Shown: piece by piece, positions 14,501-29,500 of the stretch
Position numbering within the stretch: the first letter of the stretch is position 1
How the letters are laid out: the number at the start of each line of letters is the position of its first letter
Notes under the pieces: model-generated
What the model saw: the letters and a program-made list of their open reading frames with translations, nothing else
The model's database searches: none
Told to the model about the DNA's origin: nothing
DNA from: Psoroptes ovis
Taxonomy: Eukaryota > Arthropoda > Arachnida > Sarcoptiformes > Psoroptidae
Length of the DNA: 64,000 nucleotides
Assembly: GCA_002943765.1 (NCBI GenBank)
Contig: PQWQ01000013.1
Span: 1,178,001 to 1,242,000 of the forward strand
Direction of reading: 5' to 3'
Program-made: the position numbers and the translations under genes

Positions 14501-17500
14501 TTGATATTTGATCATAGAAACAACGAATAATGCACACCTGTCTTGTTATTTTTTGAACAATTTTGAAGTTGAAATCTTTGAAAAATTATTATTTCAATGT
14601 AAAATAATTGAAATAAAATACTTGGAAAATTGTAATTTTTTTCCATTATTTTTCGCCTTTGTTGCTGTTGCTGTAACTGTTCAATTATTTTGTCATAATC
14701 ATTTCTTTACCTGTTGTTATTATTCTATTGTATTGATGTTGTATCGTTTTCGAACATCATCATCATCGTCATTCAACATCATCGTTAAAATCATTAAAAA
14801 TTATAAGAAAAAAAAGTCGCGCCCAGTTTTGTTGTATGGCTGTACACATCTTGCCATTTGCTGCTTTTGACTTTTAGTTGTAAAAAATAAAATCCTTAAG
14901 CTTAATAATAAAATGAAACCGTTACAAATAAATTTTCGTTTCTTTTCGTTTTTTTATGGCCATATATGATCATATGAATGAATATTTGAATGGTTTAGGC
15001 TTATTCGCTATCTTATGATGCTGTCTTAGGTTGAAAAATAATAAATTGAAATGAAATATAATAATAATAATAAATACTTTAAAAATGGTGGTTTTCGGAA
15101 CGAAGATCGAAAAAACGACATCGAAATGATGATGATGATGATGATGATGATAACATGTTAATATTATGATCATATGATGAACAATGAATAAATAATAATG
15201 ATCATAACAACCTAACGGAGCAAAATTTTTTCCAAAAAAAAAAAAAAATGAAAACTGGGCGCGCAATATACAATGCATGCTTATTTAAATGATTGAAATA
15301 AAAAAAATTGAATTGAATATTTTTTAGATAAATTCATATCCAAATATCTAAAAATAGATAAGAATTTAATCGTTATAATATGAATTTTTGTTTGAATCAA
15401 AGTTTCAAAATCAGAAAAGCAAAACATTTGAATAAAAATAAATTTTCAATGTCTAAGAAATAAATTTTGAATAATAAATTTTTATTTTGAATAATGATAA
15501 TCAAAATAATCATAGAAATAACAATTACCAAAAATGAAACGATGCGACCACACACTAAGAATCAAAATGTGAATGAAAATAATGATGATGAAAAATGAAA
15601 TTGAAAAATTCAAAATTAGATTTTAAAAATTGAAATTTTCCTACAACTCTCAAATAAATCTTGGGTCATTATTTTCCAATGAAGCAAATTTGTTCAGCTT
15701 CAAATTCTCAAAAGCTTGATATGACATCAATGCAATTAATCATTAATCATTTTAATTTCATTTTGTTTGTTTGTTTTTGAAAACATTGTTTACAGTTGGT
15801 TTTGCATTAATAAACTTTGAATTTAAACAAATATTATGAACAAACCAGGTATTGTTCATTTTATCTATTTTTTTCGATGTTCATATTTTGTTCAATCGCT
15901 TTATATTTTTCATTTTTTTTTCGCTTTTATTTTCGACAAATGATTGATTAACACAGTTCATAGTTGAATTGATGAATTCAATTATGTTTTTTTGTTGTTA
16001 ATGTTTTCAATTGTATTCATATGCATGTGTAACAATTGAATTTTTTCATCCATTTTTCTCTGATACGATTTTTCATTTCTCCACTTTTAATCTTAAACTA
16101 ACAATAACCTTATTCGAAAATAAAACTAATTATAATGAACACATGGATTTACCTTATTATTATCATTAACGACGATACATCAATTGTAAAAGATTCATTG
16201 TTTATTTGCTCAAACATCTTAAACAAAACAATGATTGGAATCAAATTGTTCGATCATTGTTCTCATGTTTTTCAATGTTTTCATTTTAATTGAATCATTT
16301 GTTTTGTCGATTGTTTGTTTGTTTTTCCTGTTTGCTTGGTAATTGATTGATTCCTACACAAATAAAAAAAATATTTGGATTATCTAATTGGTTTTTTCCT
16401 CCATACAATAATAAGAACAAGCAAGCAAACATGATTTAAATTTAAATTCATTGTATGTATGAAACATCATTGATTGTTGATGGATTTATGTTTTCTTCTC
16501 AAATTTGAAAACTTTTTTCTTCTTTGTCGTTTTAAGTTTGAAAATTTCGAGGCCAATCAATTCTTTATCCTGCGTGTGTGCACAGTGTGTGCCTGTTAAT
16601 GATTATTTTATTATACATTTCCAAGCGTATATTTTTACATTTGAAATTTTCCTACAAGAAAATTGAATTTTTTTCTTCCCCGATTATATACAATTATTGA
16701 TATGCTAATGTCTTAGTATTGTTACTGCTGCTTGCTGTTGATGATGTTTATTTTCACACATTAAATGATATCAAAGAAGAAAAAAACGAATGCATTTCAC
16801 AGAAATATTTCCTGTTGTATTGAATTTAAGTTCAATTTTTTTTTCTAAATTTTATTTCATTATTTTTTCTGCGATTTTAAATAAAATTGAATCAAATCAA
16901 AAATCAAATAAACCTTCACCTTGATATTGTGTTTGCTGTTGCCGCTTGCTGCAACAAAAACAATAGTAAAAATCATTCATTTTCTAATGTGATCACAAAA
17001 TATACGCAAGAAAATGATAATAAAATTTCAGCATCTTGAAGCAAGCGAAACAATTTTATTTTTTCTCAAAATAATCTTTCATAATAATGATTTGAACTGA
17101 AAAAAATGATTTATTATTTTAAATCGTAATCTTTTTTAAATTTCATTTTATTTCATTTGAAATTATGGATTTCATTTTAATCCGAAATTATAATTGAATT
17201 TGTCAAAAAAAAAAATGTTTATTTTTCAAATAAAATTTGAAAAGTAGAAAAATTACGAAAATGTTTTTCATTTTTTTTTTCTTCATTTAAATTGAACAAA
17301 TCTTTTTTTTTCGAATAGAAATGAACACATGAAAAAAATGATAAAAGTACACATTTTCAATCCATGTTTGACCTTGTTACGCGCGTACATATTTTGTCAT
17401 CCATGCTGATTTCTATTTTTTGCATTGTTTTTATTCATTTTTGGTTCCATTTTTTTTTGTTTTGTTTATTATTCTATTCCATTCGTATGACATATATTAT

Positions 17501-20500
17501 TATTATTAGCAAACACAACAAATAAATGATGATGATGATGGTGATGAACAACATGTGCTAACAACAGACACCACATTATCCATTATCAAATTATTTGTTT
17601 TGTTTCTTTTTCTTTTTGACACAATATTCAAAATAATAATTTGTTTTTTCATTTTGTGTGTATTCAATCGAAATTAAAATGAGCGAAAAACAAAACATGA
17701 AAATATGGACACAACTAGTTGTCCACCACCAAATCGATGGATGAATTATGAAAAACCATTTGTTTTACAAATTTTTGAAACAAAAAAAATCACTTTCTGA
17801 TTTGAAAAAAATCATAAACATCCATTTTATAAATAATCACATTGAAATTTCAATTTTGACAGATTATGCTGTGATTTCGAAATCAATTTCAATTCAATCA
17901 TGATTTGAAAAATGATTCAAAATTTAAAATTGATTATTGAAAATCCAAGTACAATATTGGAAAACAAAGCATTCAGCTTGTATTTTCGGACGAAACAACT
18001 AAGAAACATCAAAATGACCTTAGATTTTTCAAATTTTTTTCTCAAAAAATGAGAAAATATGGCAAAAGTTTTCCTTCGTTGCAATGACCAATTCTTTATG
18101 GTTTTTTTTTCAATTTCATATGTTATGGGATTTTTTTTTCGTTCTTATTGTTCCAACTTCATGGTAAATGTTTACATTAGCGTTACTGTTGTTCTTCACA
18201 TTCCTTCATTCATTCATTGATTTTTGTGTCCAAGTTTTGAATTTTCATCAAAAAAGTTTTATTCTTTTTTGTTGCTTTGATTTTGTCATTGAAAAAATCA
18301 ATGTGATTGCTATTTTTATTGAACCATTGAAAATAATAATAAAAATGTTCTTCAGATTTTTTGTTTTGGCTTAAAAATGTCTTTTCGATGTCATTTTGAA
18401 CCGAATCATCATCGAAAAAAAACCTCAGTCTTTTTTCGATTCACTTCAATGAATTAAAAAAAAACTCATGGCTCATACAACTCATACAGCATGTTTTTGC
18501 ATCCTTTTCTTCATCAAATGACAACTTAATCATGAACAATGATGGATTTCTTGTTTTGCGATTATTATTTATCTTTTCCCTTTAAAATTATTTATTTTTA
18601 ATCTTGAACATCTTGAACATACACATACAAATTCATCATAATTTCTAATTATTATTAATTTTTTTCGTTGAAAAATGAAAAAAAAATGAATGATAAATAA
18701 AGGATGAGAGGATAAACATTTTGACCTTTTTTTGCTTGAAATTTTAAATTTCAAATCCAAGACAAACCAAATGATAATGATAATAATGATGATGATGATA
18801 AAAAGGTCAATTCAATTTTTTATTTCTAAAAATTAATTTTAAAATTTTTATTTTTAATTATATTTTAAAACAATTTTTTGGACTGATAATTTATTTTAAT
18901 TTAGCATCATTTTATTTTTGTTTTTGATAATTATGATTTGAAATTATAATTATTCTTCAAATTTCAAAATTTTGAGTAGTTTTTTCACAGGTACTTGTCA
19001 CAGATTCTCTCCATTTATCGTTTAAAAAATGTCAAATACGTTCTTTCTTGGAATAATTATCAACGAAATTGTATTCATACAAAATGACACACAACATTAC
19101 TATCAATATTGACACGAATGCTTGAATTTGAATATTGTTGTTAGCTTGTAAACAATAACGTCTCATTAGTATAATCAAAGTCCCAAAAAAATGATTATTA
19201 TTGCCATCATAATCATCATTATCTGTCAAAAAATGAAAATGAAAAATAGATAATTTGATAACAGTAATAATCATAGAAACACTCCCAATACAATTCAATG
19301 AAAAATATAAATGAATTTATTAATTGCTTGATTTTGAATTTTATTTCATTTTTTTTTATTATCGTTCCAATTGAAAATTATCAAAAGACTTGGGAGCGAC
19401 AAAATTTTCATAAATTGGAAACGCGCCTCGCTTTCCATCATCGTCATCGTCATTCATACATAGACATTATCTTGGTACAATACAAATATAAAAAAATGAT
19501 AATTATTATCATTTTTTTTGTCTTCATTCATTTGTTTGAATAAATGAACGAATGAATGATTATGATTATTCTTGACAAAATAAATGAAAAAATTTAGTCC
19601 ATGAAAATTGTATATTTCATCTATTGTCATGCAAATATTTTTTTTTCATTATTTGTTAAGATGCTTGAAAGTGTAAATAAATGTTCGAATTTCATAATGA
19701 ATGAATGAACCAAGCAGAACAATGTGATTGAGAATGTAATCGAAATTTGAATATTGATAATTTACATTTAAACAATGGAAATTAGAAATATTTTCAATTA
19801 TTATTTCATAGATTGTCGAAAAATGGAATGAATTTCAATCGTTGAAATCATTAATTAATCATCTAATTTGATAATGAATGAATGGATCATTGGCAAAAAT
19901 TTTGATTTTCCTCAATATATCCATCCTCAATAATCCCAATTTTACGATAAAACAATACATGAATAGAATTTTGTGAAAATTCTGCTCTAGTATATTTGGC
20001 CTACCAAAACAAATTCTAATGACTAATATTAGGTTGGTAAAAAAGTAATCTATTATTTTTTCAGTAGATGGCTTTGATGATGAATATCTCAAAAAGTATC
20101 CATCTGACAATTTTGAAATTAGGCTCGTTGGAAAGGTGATATCTTGCTGTACAAAAATTTGTTTGTTTTTTTCTGCTAGGTTCACTAGGTCGTGAGATAC
20201 AGCCGGTCAAAGATGAAAGTGATCAAAGAAAAAATTGGGTACATTTTACATTTTTTCTTGGACAAAGCCGTAAACGCAAGCTAGGCGGCTGAAATTGTGG
20301 ATAATGTTTATGAGTCAGATACTGTATCAGCCCATCATGCGCTATTTTGGTTTCGTCGATTCTGTTCAGAAATTTTCGATGTCAAAGGTCAGGCCCATCG
20401 ACCGTTGAAAATGTCGATAGAATCGTGGAACCTATCGAAGTAGACCGGCATGTTATTGGTCATGACATGGCCCAAGAACTGAAGATTGACCATAAAACAG

Positions 20501-23500
20501 CTCCAACCATTTTCACAAAGCTGAATCTGAGAAAAGCTCTATGTTTGAGTTCCACACCGTTTAGCTGAAAAAAACATGATTGATCGAATTTCCATAAGTG
20601 AAGCCTTGGCCAAACGGTAAGAAATGGACCCATTTCTCAAACGGATGGTTGCTGAATATCAGAAATGGATCACACACGATAATCCTGTGCGAAAACGATC
20701 GAGGTCAAAGAGTGGCTAAGCCCCTTAAACGGTGGTCAAACCTTGACTAATGGTTTTTAAGGTTCTGCTATGCATTTTGTGGGACTAGAAGGACATTATT
20801 CAATATGAATCGCTCCCATATGGTCCAAATGCTCAATCCTGATCTCTGCTATCAATAACTGGACCGTTTGAAGATAGCGATCGGCCAGAAACGGCCATCA
20901 AGAAAGGTGATGCATTTCATCAAGACATCGCTGTCTAACATGCATCTTTGATGACTCACCGGGAATTTAGGAGGCCTGATTGGGAGGTTCTGATGTATCC
21001 ACAATACAGTCCGGACTTGTCACTAAGAGTTTATCATGTTTTACTCTAATTGCAAAATTTCTTTGATGGTGAAAAATTCAAATCTAGGAACGATTGTGAA
21101 AATCGACTCCTGGGGTTTTTTACCAATAGGGACCCAGGCTTCTACAATAGGGCTATTATAAAGTTACCTTCAAAATGTTCACAAGTCATCGAACAGATCG
21201 GTACTTGTTTGATCAAAATCGGACAATCCTAAGTATGTTAAATCAAGTTTTGAAGTTGGCATAAAAATAATAGATTACTTTTTTACCAACCTAATATAAT
21301 TCTACATGAGAAATTATCATTATATGATTCAATGAACCTTGAAATATAAATTTTTCTTAATTTTTTCCATTAAATTCATTAGTTTCCATAGATATTTGTA
21401 TATCAACTATGATAGTTTTAATAATAATGATAATGATGATAAAATGAGAAGAAAAAAATCATTAAAAATCATGTTCATTGAATCAAATATTTTGAAGATT
21501 CATTAATTATATTTGATTATCATTATTGTTATTATTTATTATTATTATTCACTCAAGGGTTAATTCTCTATTTTTTTCATCAAAAATCATATTATCATTA
21601 TTGAAAATGATGATTGATAATATTACAAATGACAAATTGAATTTATTTTTCAATTTATTTTATGTTATTTCCAAAATGCCGCATAAGAGAAGAGAAAAAA
21701 AAGAATTGATTGAGATATATTGTGGAAAAAGATGTTTTTTCGTTTCTTAAAGAATGTCAGAAAATTGGATTTTCTATTTTTTAATATTTGAATCAAATTT
21801 TTTCTTTTATTTATGATTTATGAAACAATTGATTCAATTTGAAAATTTTAGTCACACAAAAGAAAAAAATGATTTATTCTTTGAAAATTTTCATTTTATT
21901 CAGATTAAAAATTGAATTTATCATTTGAACTTTTGTGTGTCGCGTTATGCTTTGTCAAAATTTTTTTTTAATAACAAAATAAAATTTTGATTTTCCACTG
22001 GTGAAATTTTGAACATTTTCACTCTTGTTTTTCTCCATTTTGATTTGCTGACAAAATCATAAAATTTTTGAACTAAAAAAAAAAATTCATAGAAAAATGT
22101 AAAGATAAAAGCTAAAACTCAATTCATTTCACTCAAGAACAGAATTTAATTTGATGAAAATCTTTGAAAAATCACTTTTTCAAGATTCTCTTTTTCATTT
22201 TCATTTCTTGGGAAAAATGTCATCACCATCCACTCACAGCAGAATTATCAATCCATTTTTTTCTTTTCTTCCTCATTCACAATTCATAATCTAGTTTCAT
22301 GCTGATCATATGTTTTTGTTTCGATGAAAATTAAATAAATGGCCATTTTCGGAGGATTTTCTTTCTAGATAAATAGAAAATTTAATCAAAAAATGTTGAG
22401 AAAAGAAAAAATTAAAATTCCAATCGATTCCTATTGTTCTTTCACTGAAAAAAAAATCCAATGAAGCACACTATCAAAAGTAATTTGATAGTTTTTCTTT
22501 CAATTTCTCTTTAGAAAATCCAGAATTTTCAACGATAATTACACACGTGATTCATCATAATTATGTTTCCATAGAAATTCTATTGAAATTCATTCCTATT
22601 TTTCTTTGCACATTGTTTTTCTGACATTTATTTGAAATTCAATATTTTGACTTTCTCAGTTTATAATATAAAATCAAAAAGCTTTATCAGTATTTTTACA
22701 GTCAGAAATACTGAACGTCAAATATTGAACATTATATGCACAGCTTGTGTTATATTGTTATTATGAATTCAATCGATTATGAAATTATAATTTTATATTA
22801 TTAGAATCATCATCATCATCATCATAACTCATCATTCTTATTTAATTGATCTTTGACATTCTCATTGTTTAGTTTAGTTTTCAACTCATTCTTTTATTGT
22901 TAAATATGATCAAAGTAAAGCTTCATTATTATTTAAAAATATTCATTGATAATTACGCATTCTATGGAATATTATTATCATAATTTCATCTATCGCATCT
23001 ATTTCACTTCATTTTAATCTATTATCATAAATTTTCATCTTATTAGATTACTTTCAATGAATGATAATAACAATAAAATGCTTCATTGACATAATTTGTC
23101 GTTTGATTCATTTGATGGGTTTTTCTCTCTTTCTTCTTCTGTTCACACTTTGTTTCACTCATTCTTTGATTCTCTTGCACATCATCCATTTAGTTTATGA
23201 TGATGGCATAAAAGAAAACTTTGGAAATTCCGAAGTCAGTGAAAAAAAATACGGATTTTACCCAAACAAATAAATTGTTTATCCGCATAGTTCTGTTCAA
23301 TGTTAATATTCCTCGTTCAACGTTACATTTATTCTGCATATTCAATTTTTTTCGCACATTTTCGAGCACACAAAATTCAGAATTCATCGATTCATAAGTT
23401 TTACTTAGACATTCTTTTCTTTTCGGTCCTTGATTTTCCGATGCTCCCATGGCAATTTTTCGTTGCCTTTTGTTGAGCATTTCACGAGCGTCATTTTTTG

Positions 23501-26500
23501 ATTTTTTTTCTTTCATTCGGTTGTCAATGGTGGAAGCTTGAAATGGAAAAAAATTCACTTAGTATTCACCGAAAAATAATAAAATAAAGAAAAAATTGAG
23601 ATAAATACGCACAAATCGAAATGAAATTTCATTGCATAATTCATAGTGCAGCGATAAATATTCATATACAAATCTTAAAAGCGTTGGAATCAGAATGTAT
23701 TTTGATAGAAAATACAAATAGGAAGCCCAAAGACGAAAGGCAAAATTCAAATCATTTCAAGCAATAAAAGCAAGAAAAAATCATAATGAAAATTTTTTCT
23801 GTTTCATTTTTATCTTGTTCCGATGATTCACCAGAATATATCACACATTAGAATATCATGCATTCGCTCTTACATTCCTTATTATTTTTCATTTCTTCTC
23901 TAAAACAATATTGATGCAAGCATCAGAATATGAATTTATTTATCCATTTCTCCATTTTAGCTTCGAAACATTTGAAAATGTTTGTTGCATTTCGATTTTT
24001 GCTTCTTTTATTTTTTGCATGTAATAATACTAATAATAATCATCATCAAGATGCACTTATCCAAGATGAATCCATTATTTGAATTTTTTTCCGAAAAATT
24101 TTTCAGCATTTTCAGTACACGACTCACAATAATTTCATTTTCGCTTGAAAAATCATGCTTATTCCGGTTCTTAGCTCGAAATTTTCAGTACATTTGAGAT
24201 GTGTTGGTGTTGTATAATGTGTGTTGCTGCTGTGTTGTGAAAAGTTTGTAAAATTTCATTTCAAACCAACATAATCATGATACTAATCGTATCATATCCT
24301 TTTCTCCAGTTTTTAATTAAAAATTATAATGAAAAACTTTTCCATTTTCCTTTTTTTTCGATTTTTTAAAAACTGTAAAAATGTATCAAATTTTATTTCA
24401 GAAAAAATAAAAAAAAATTGTTTCAAATTGCTTCTGTACAAAGAAATTTATCCATGTTTAATGAAATTCATTTCGCTTGTAGTAAAAATTAAATTTTATT
24501 CAATTCAATTCAATTATTCACGAGTCGACGACGATTCACTTTTTGAAAATAAAAAACATTAATCGATCGATTAATCAAATCATTTGCCATTCACATTCAT
24601 CACATTTAGCATTCAAAACGATGTTTTATTTCATTTTATTATATTGTTTCGTCGTTGCGCTGATGTCATTGACATACACTGAAACATAACACAATACAAC
24701 AGCAAGTACAATGAATAATACAACAGCAAATTTGTTAATGAAATCAATGAAAAATAATGCAGAAAGGAGAATCGATCAATAATAATAATAAAATGAGATA
24801 ATGGTTACGATCAATGAAAATAAACGAAAATTGAATTGAATTAAATTCAAAGTTTTGAATCAAATTGAATTTCAATGAATTATTTATTGTAAAATATGTT
24901 GTAAACATTTGGTTGTAAAAAAAATGGAATCGTCTCTGTGTGGCAATGTGTATTGATGTTAATAATGATATTGATAATAATATGACAAAGAACAATGAAG
25001 AAACAGTTAGAAAAAGCACAGACAGAAAAAAATAACCGAAAACGTGATCAATTTTAAATACAATTTTATCGTTATAAATTTTTTATTTGAAAATTGAATT
25101 TCTTTCATCCATTCTCTTTCAATGCTGGAATGTAAATTTTATTTTCAATTTACAAAAATTTAATTTCTTTGTAAAATTGAATGATGTCCCGAAATTCAAT
25201 TGGAAATTTTCAAAATTTTTCCTTTTCGTGGATAAATTTTTGATCAATTCATTCACCACAACTAGTATTTTCCCTTATTTGTTCCAATTATATTGATCTA
25301 TGATTGATTGATTTGATTGGATCAAGATTTACATGTTGATGATCATGACTCGAGAAGAATTAAGTTCAATCTCCTCGTTTGTTTTCATTGTTCTAAGTCT
25401 TTTTCTTTTATTTTCTTTGAATTTTCAAATTTAATTCAGACTTATTTTGTATAACAATTTCAACGTAATCTGAATTCGTTGCCATGATCGCTAATATCTT
25501 CGCCTAAATGAAAAATATCTTGACATTCAAATTTTTTCTATAATTCGAATGCCCTTGTTAATAATTCACACGAACGCACACACACTCATTTTTTTCTAAT
25601 TCTTTTGTTCTTCATCATCATCATGAGGATGATAATATAATCTAAGCACATACACATTTTGATTTTGATTGATCTGATATTGTTCATTTTCAGTTTTTTT
25701 TTTCATTTTTCTGTTGTTTTGTCCAATCTTTGCTATGTCGATTTGACGTTTCTTTACTCTTAAAAAACAATTGAAATGATGTATGAATGATGATTGAAGA
25801 TTTGAAAATCATCAAAGTAATAAGAGTAAGAGAGAAAAACGAAAAATTTCTTTGTCTTTTCTATTTCATACCATTTGAAATCCATTGTGGATTATGTAAT
25901 TTTTAAAAATGCATGCATTTCACATTATTATCATCATCGTCATTATTGATATGATTCAAACAAAAAAAAAAAAAAACAAAACAAAAAAACACAAGACAAT
26001 GCTTGTTAGTATCAAATACACGTATGTACTGATCATCTCATTATCATTATTTTCATTATTATTATTATTATTTCAGTACATGTTTGATGCTCGAATTTGT
26101 TTGTTTGCTTGTGTGTGATATGGAGATATACACATGATGTACCATGGTATACACAGACATACACGAGAAACACAAGAAATTCAGTTGCAATTTCATTTTT
26201 ATTTATGAAATTTGATCACACAAAATCATATCTATGATGATGATCATTTATTATTATTTCCATTATTATTGGAAATTTTTTTACTATTATTTTCTATTGA
26301 AAGTATTTACCATCATTATTATCATCATTGATTTGCAACATTCACTCCAAATATCATTAGCTTAATGATGATTTGAAAATCCGAAATATCAAATTGAAAT
26401 ATCCAAAATGAAATTGAATGTCGCAATTTTTTATGAAAAAAAATTTTCAATTTCAATGTTTTTTGTTTTTTTTTAAATTGATAAACAATGCTTTGATATC

Positions 26501-29500
26501 CAAAAAAAAAACTAAACTAAATTAATTGAAACAAATTTTCCACGATCATAATAAAATCTATGATTCTAATTAACAAACAAACAAAATAAAAGTAAATACA
26601 ATTTATAAAAATTTTAAACATTATCATCGATTTCCAAGAGTGTATTGATGAAAAATTTCATTTGAAAAAGTCACATCAACTGATTAAATTAAATGTTGAT
26701 TACTTATATTTTCCCAAAGTTTTGAATAATACATTAATCAATCTATTCACTGATTTCACTTGGTTGAACCTGATTAATTTTTTTTTTTTGAAATTTTGAT
26801 TTAAAAAGTCCAAATGAAATAGCTCTAATGCTTTGCTTGTGTGCTAAATAAATGAATGATAACGATCAAAACAATGATTGTTGACAATACAATGATTGAT
26901 TATCAGGCCATTAGTGGTAATTTTTAATTGAATATTGTATGTGGAAAAAAATTGTAGAATGAAATTTTTCAATACACTATTTCTCACACACAACTATGAT
27001 GATGTAAAGTCAAGAAGCTTAAAAACTTTACATTATTATCATTTTCTAGAAATCATTTTTGATTCAATCATTTTCAGTATTAATGTTGTTGATCGAAAAA
27101 AATACTGTTGAAAGACAAAGCATAAAATAATTCCAATATGTGATAATATCAATTGTATTATTATTATTATTTTCATCATAATAATACGAAAATTCCAAGA
27201 AATTCAGAAAAAAACACATTTTTCAAAATGATTAAGGCCACGACAAACGATCATGTTTCTGGAAAACAATATTATATCATCAAGCAGATATTACATACAT
27301 ATTTTTCATTTTTTTTCGAAAAATTTCTGTCCTTTTATTTTAGTTTCCAACAAAAACAGAAAAAATATTCGATCATTAAATAATGATAATAACAACAGAA
27401 AGAAAAATGATGATCATATAATGATATGATTAAAAAATATTTTTATATTCTTAGTATTCATGTAAAAATACATGTATTAACACCTGTGTACTTGTTTTGA
27501 AATTCATCAAGTTTTTTTTTTTTTGATGGGTTTTCTTCAAAAAAGGCACAATATAATTATGACTATTATGAATCTAAGTTGTCATCATTCATTTTAATCA
27601 TTTGATGATGATAAAAAAAAATCGATTCGATTTGATATCATTGAGAAAGAATAGTGAAAATTTAAAATTAGGCTGAAACAAAAACATTTGTTTTGGAAAA
27701 TTTTTGCCCCAATAAATGAACGAAAAAACTCATCGATATCGTATTATTCAAATACCCAGAAATAAATGAAATGAATTTTTTTTTGATTCTCATTCAATTT
27801 GACATCTGAATTCATTGATTTAAAACTTTGATTGATTGATTTGTTGATTAAAAATTTGAAATGACAATATGACCGAAATTCGAATCGATAACACAACGCT
27901 GTTTTATGCCTTGGAAAATTATTTAAAGCCTTTTTTTCAAATCAATTTTGAGCCAATTTCGAGCAAAATATTTTGACAGATTAATTGATGATTGAAATGT
28001 CTATGATGGCTTGAATTAGAAACTAGAACAAAACAGTGATATTTTTAATTTTCAAATATTGAATTTCAATTAAAATGGAATCAGAAAAATTTAAAATTTG
28101 AAATTGATTAAAACAATTTCTCGAAAAAAACATCAATCAAAATTGTTTCAATCAATTGTGTTCTATATTTATTTTAAATTTCTTTTCAATAATTCAAAAT
28201 TGTTGGCATTTATCTGCGATTTTCCTCGATTTTCATTCATAATTTCATGCGAAAATGCAAATAATCATCAATAATCGATGAAGAATATCGACCAAATAAA
28301 AATAATGTGAATAAAAATTGATTGAAAATCATGATTTTTTCAATTTTCAATTAGAATCCAATACCATGAAACAGAAATTACTTATAACCGGCATCAACAA
28401 ACGGTTGTTTGATCATAGAGTTTTTTTCGATATTATAATCATTATTATCAACAATCATTGATTGAATATGAACTATTTTTATTCGATACACTTGCACAGA
28501 CATACACACAAGCATGCATTCAGGTAAATGAGAAAAACGATGATTATGATGTTGATGATGATGATGATGATTATTACGCTGATGCATGATTTTGTGTGCC
28601 CAATCATCTTTGATTTTCTGTTTTTTCCAACTTACTCCATATCTCTATGTAATACAACCATCTATTTATCTATCGATGGCCATGTTTATTTATATTTAAA
28701 CTGAACATCACAGTCTATTATGATAATATATTTTTCTATTTATTTATATCCATGTATAATGATATTCAAAATGAAAGTCAAAATATTTTTTCGGTGTTTT
28801 TTCACCGATTTCTTCTCTCAAATGCTTTTATGTGTTTGTTTGCCACTGAAATGTTAAAATAAAATGTAATAAAATAAAATAAAACAAATTGGTTTTTCTC
28901 GAATGTCTGCCAATGAATATATTCAGTTTTTACTTTTTTTATTTTTAATAAAAATATTTTTGATTTATTTTGATCATCATCATCATCATAACAAATGATG
29001 ATCATTTAGATGATATTCAAAAAACATTTTACTTTTTTTTTCATTTACTTTAGGGCGAATCAATCGTAATGATAAAAATAAAATGACCATTTTTTTCTGA
29101 ATTCAACATTCGAAGATAATCGTTTCATTTCTTGAATCATTATTTGGATATTGAACATCGATTGATTATTGAAACATGAATTTATTTATTTATAAATGCA
29201 TGAACAAACATCATTATCAATGAATTTTCATTGTGAACACATTAATTTTGAAATGAAAGGAATAAAATATAAAAAAAATTAAACTCTTCTATTCAATTTT
29301 GAATTTTGTTTTTCATTTTCATTTTTCTTACATTTAAATTAAATTTCATTTTCATTTCATTTAAATTACTTCGATAGTGAATTTTATTATTTTTTCTCAT
29401 TTGGAAGCGTTTTCTTGTTTTCTGGCTTTATCTTTGAAAGCAAATGGCATATTATGGCAGTCATTACCATCATTAATAATCATCATTTAATCATTTTCAA

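Larger units (their letters stand above)
20029..21294 (+). mobile_element. Mariner-family DNA transposon, full length but inactive
   Basis: The element is 1266 bp, has 32-bp terminal inverted repeats beginning TTAGGTTGG, and is flanked by a TA on each side, as expected for Tc1/mariner insertions. It is clearly less AT-rich than the intron around it. The interior encodes a recognisable but broken mariner transposase on the plus strand. Length and termini match the usual 1.3-kb mariner plan. Confidence 0.9.

Noticed and set aside
19859..20185. 108-codon minus-strand frame overlapping the mariner left end
   Set aside because: It crosses the element boundary and is antisense to the untranslated part of the transposon.
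23190..23558. 122-codon minus-strand frame in the long intron
   Set aside because: It has a basic N-terminal half of fair composition but ends in a Phe/Ile-rich tail. No domain, no poly(A) context and no splice partner could be supported.
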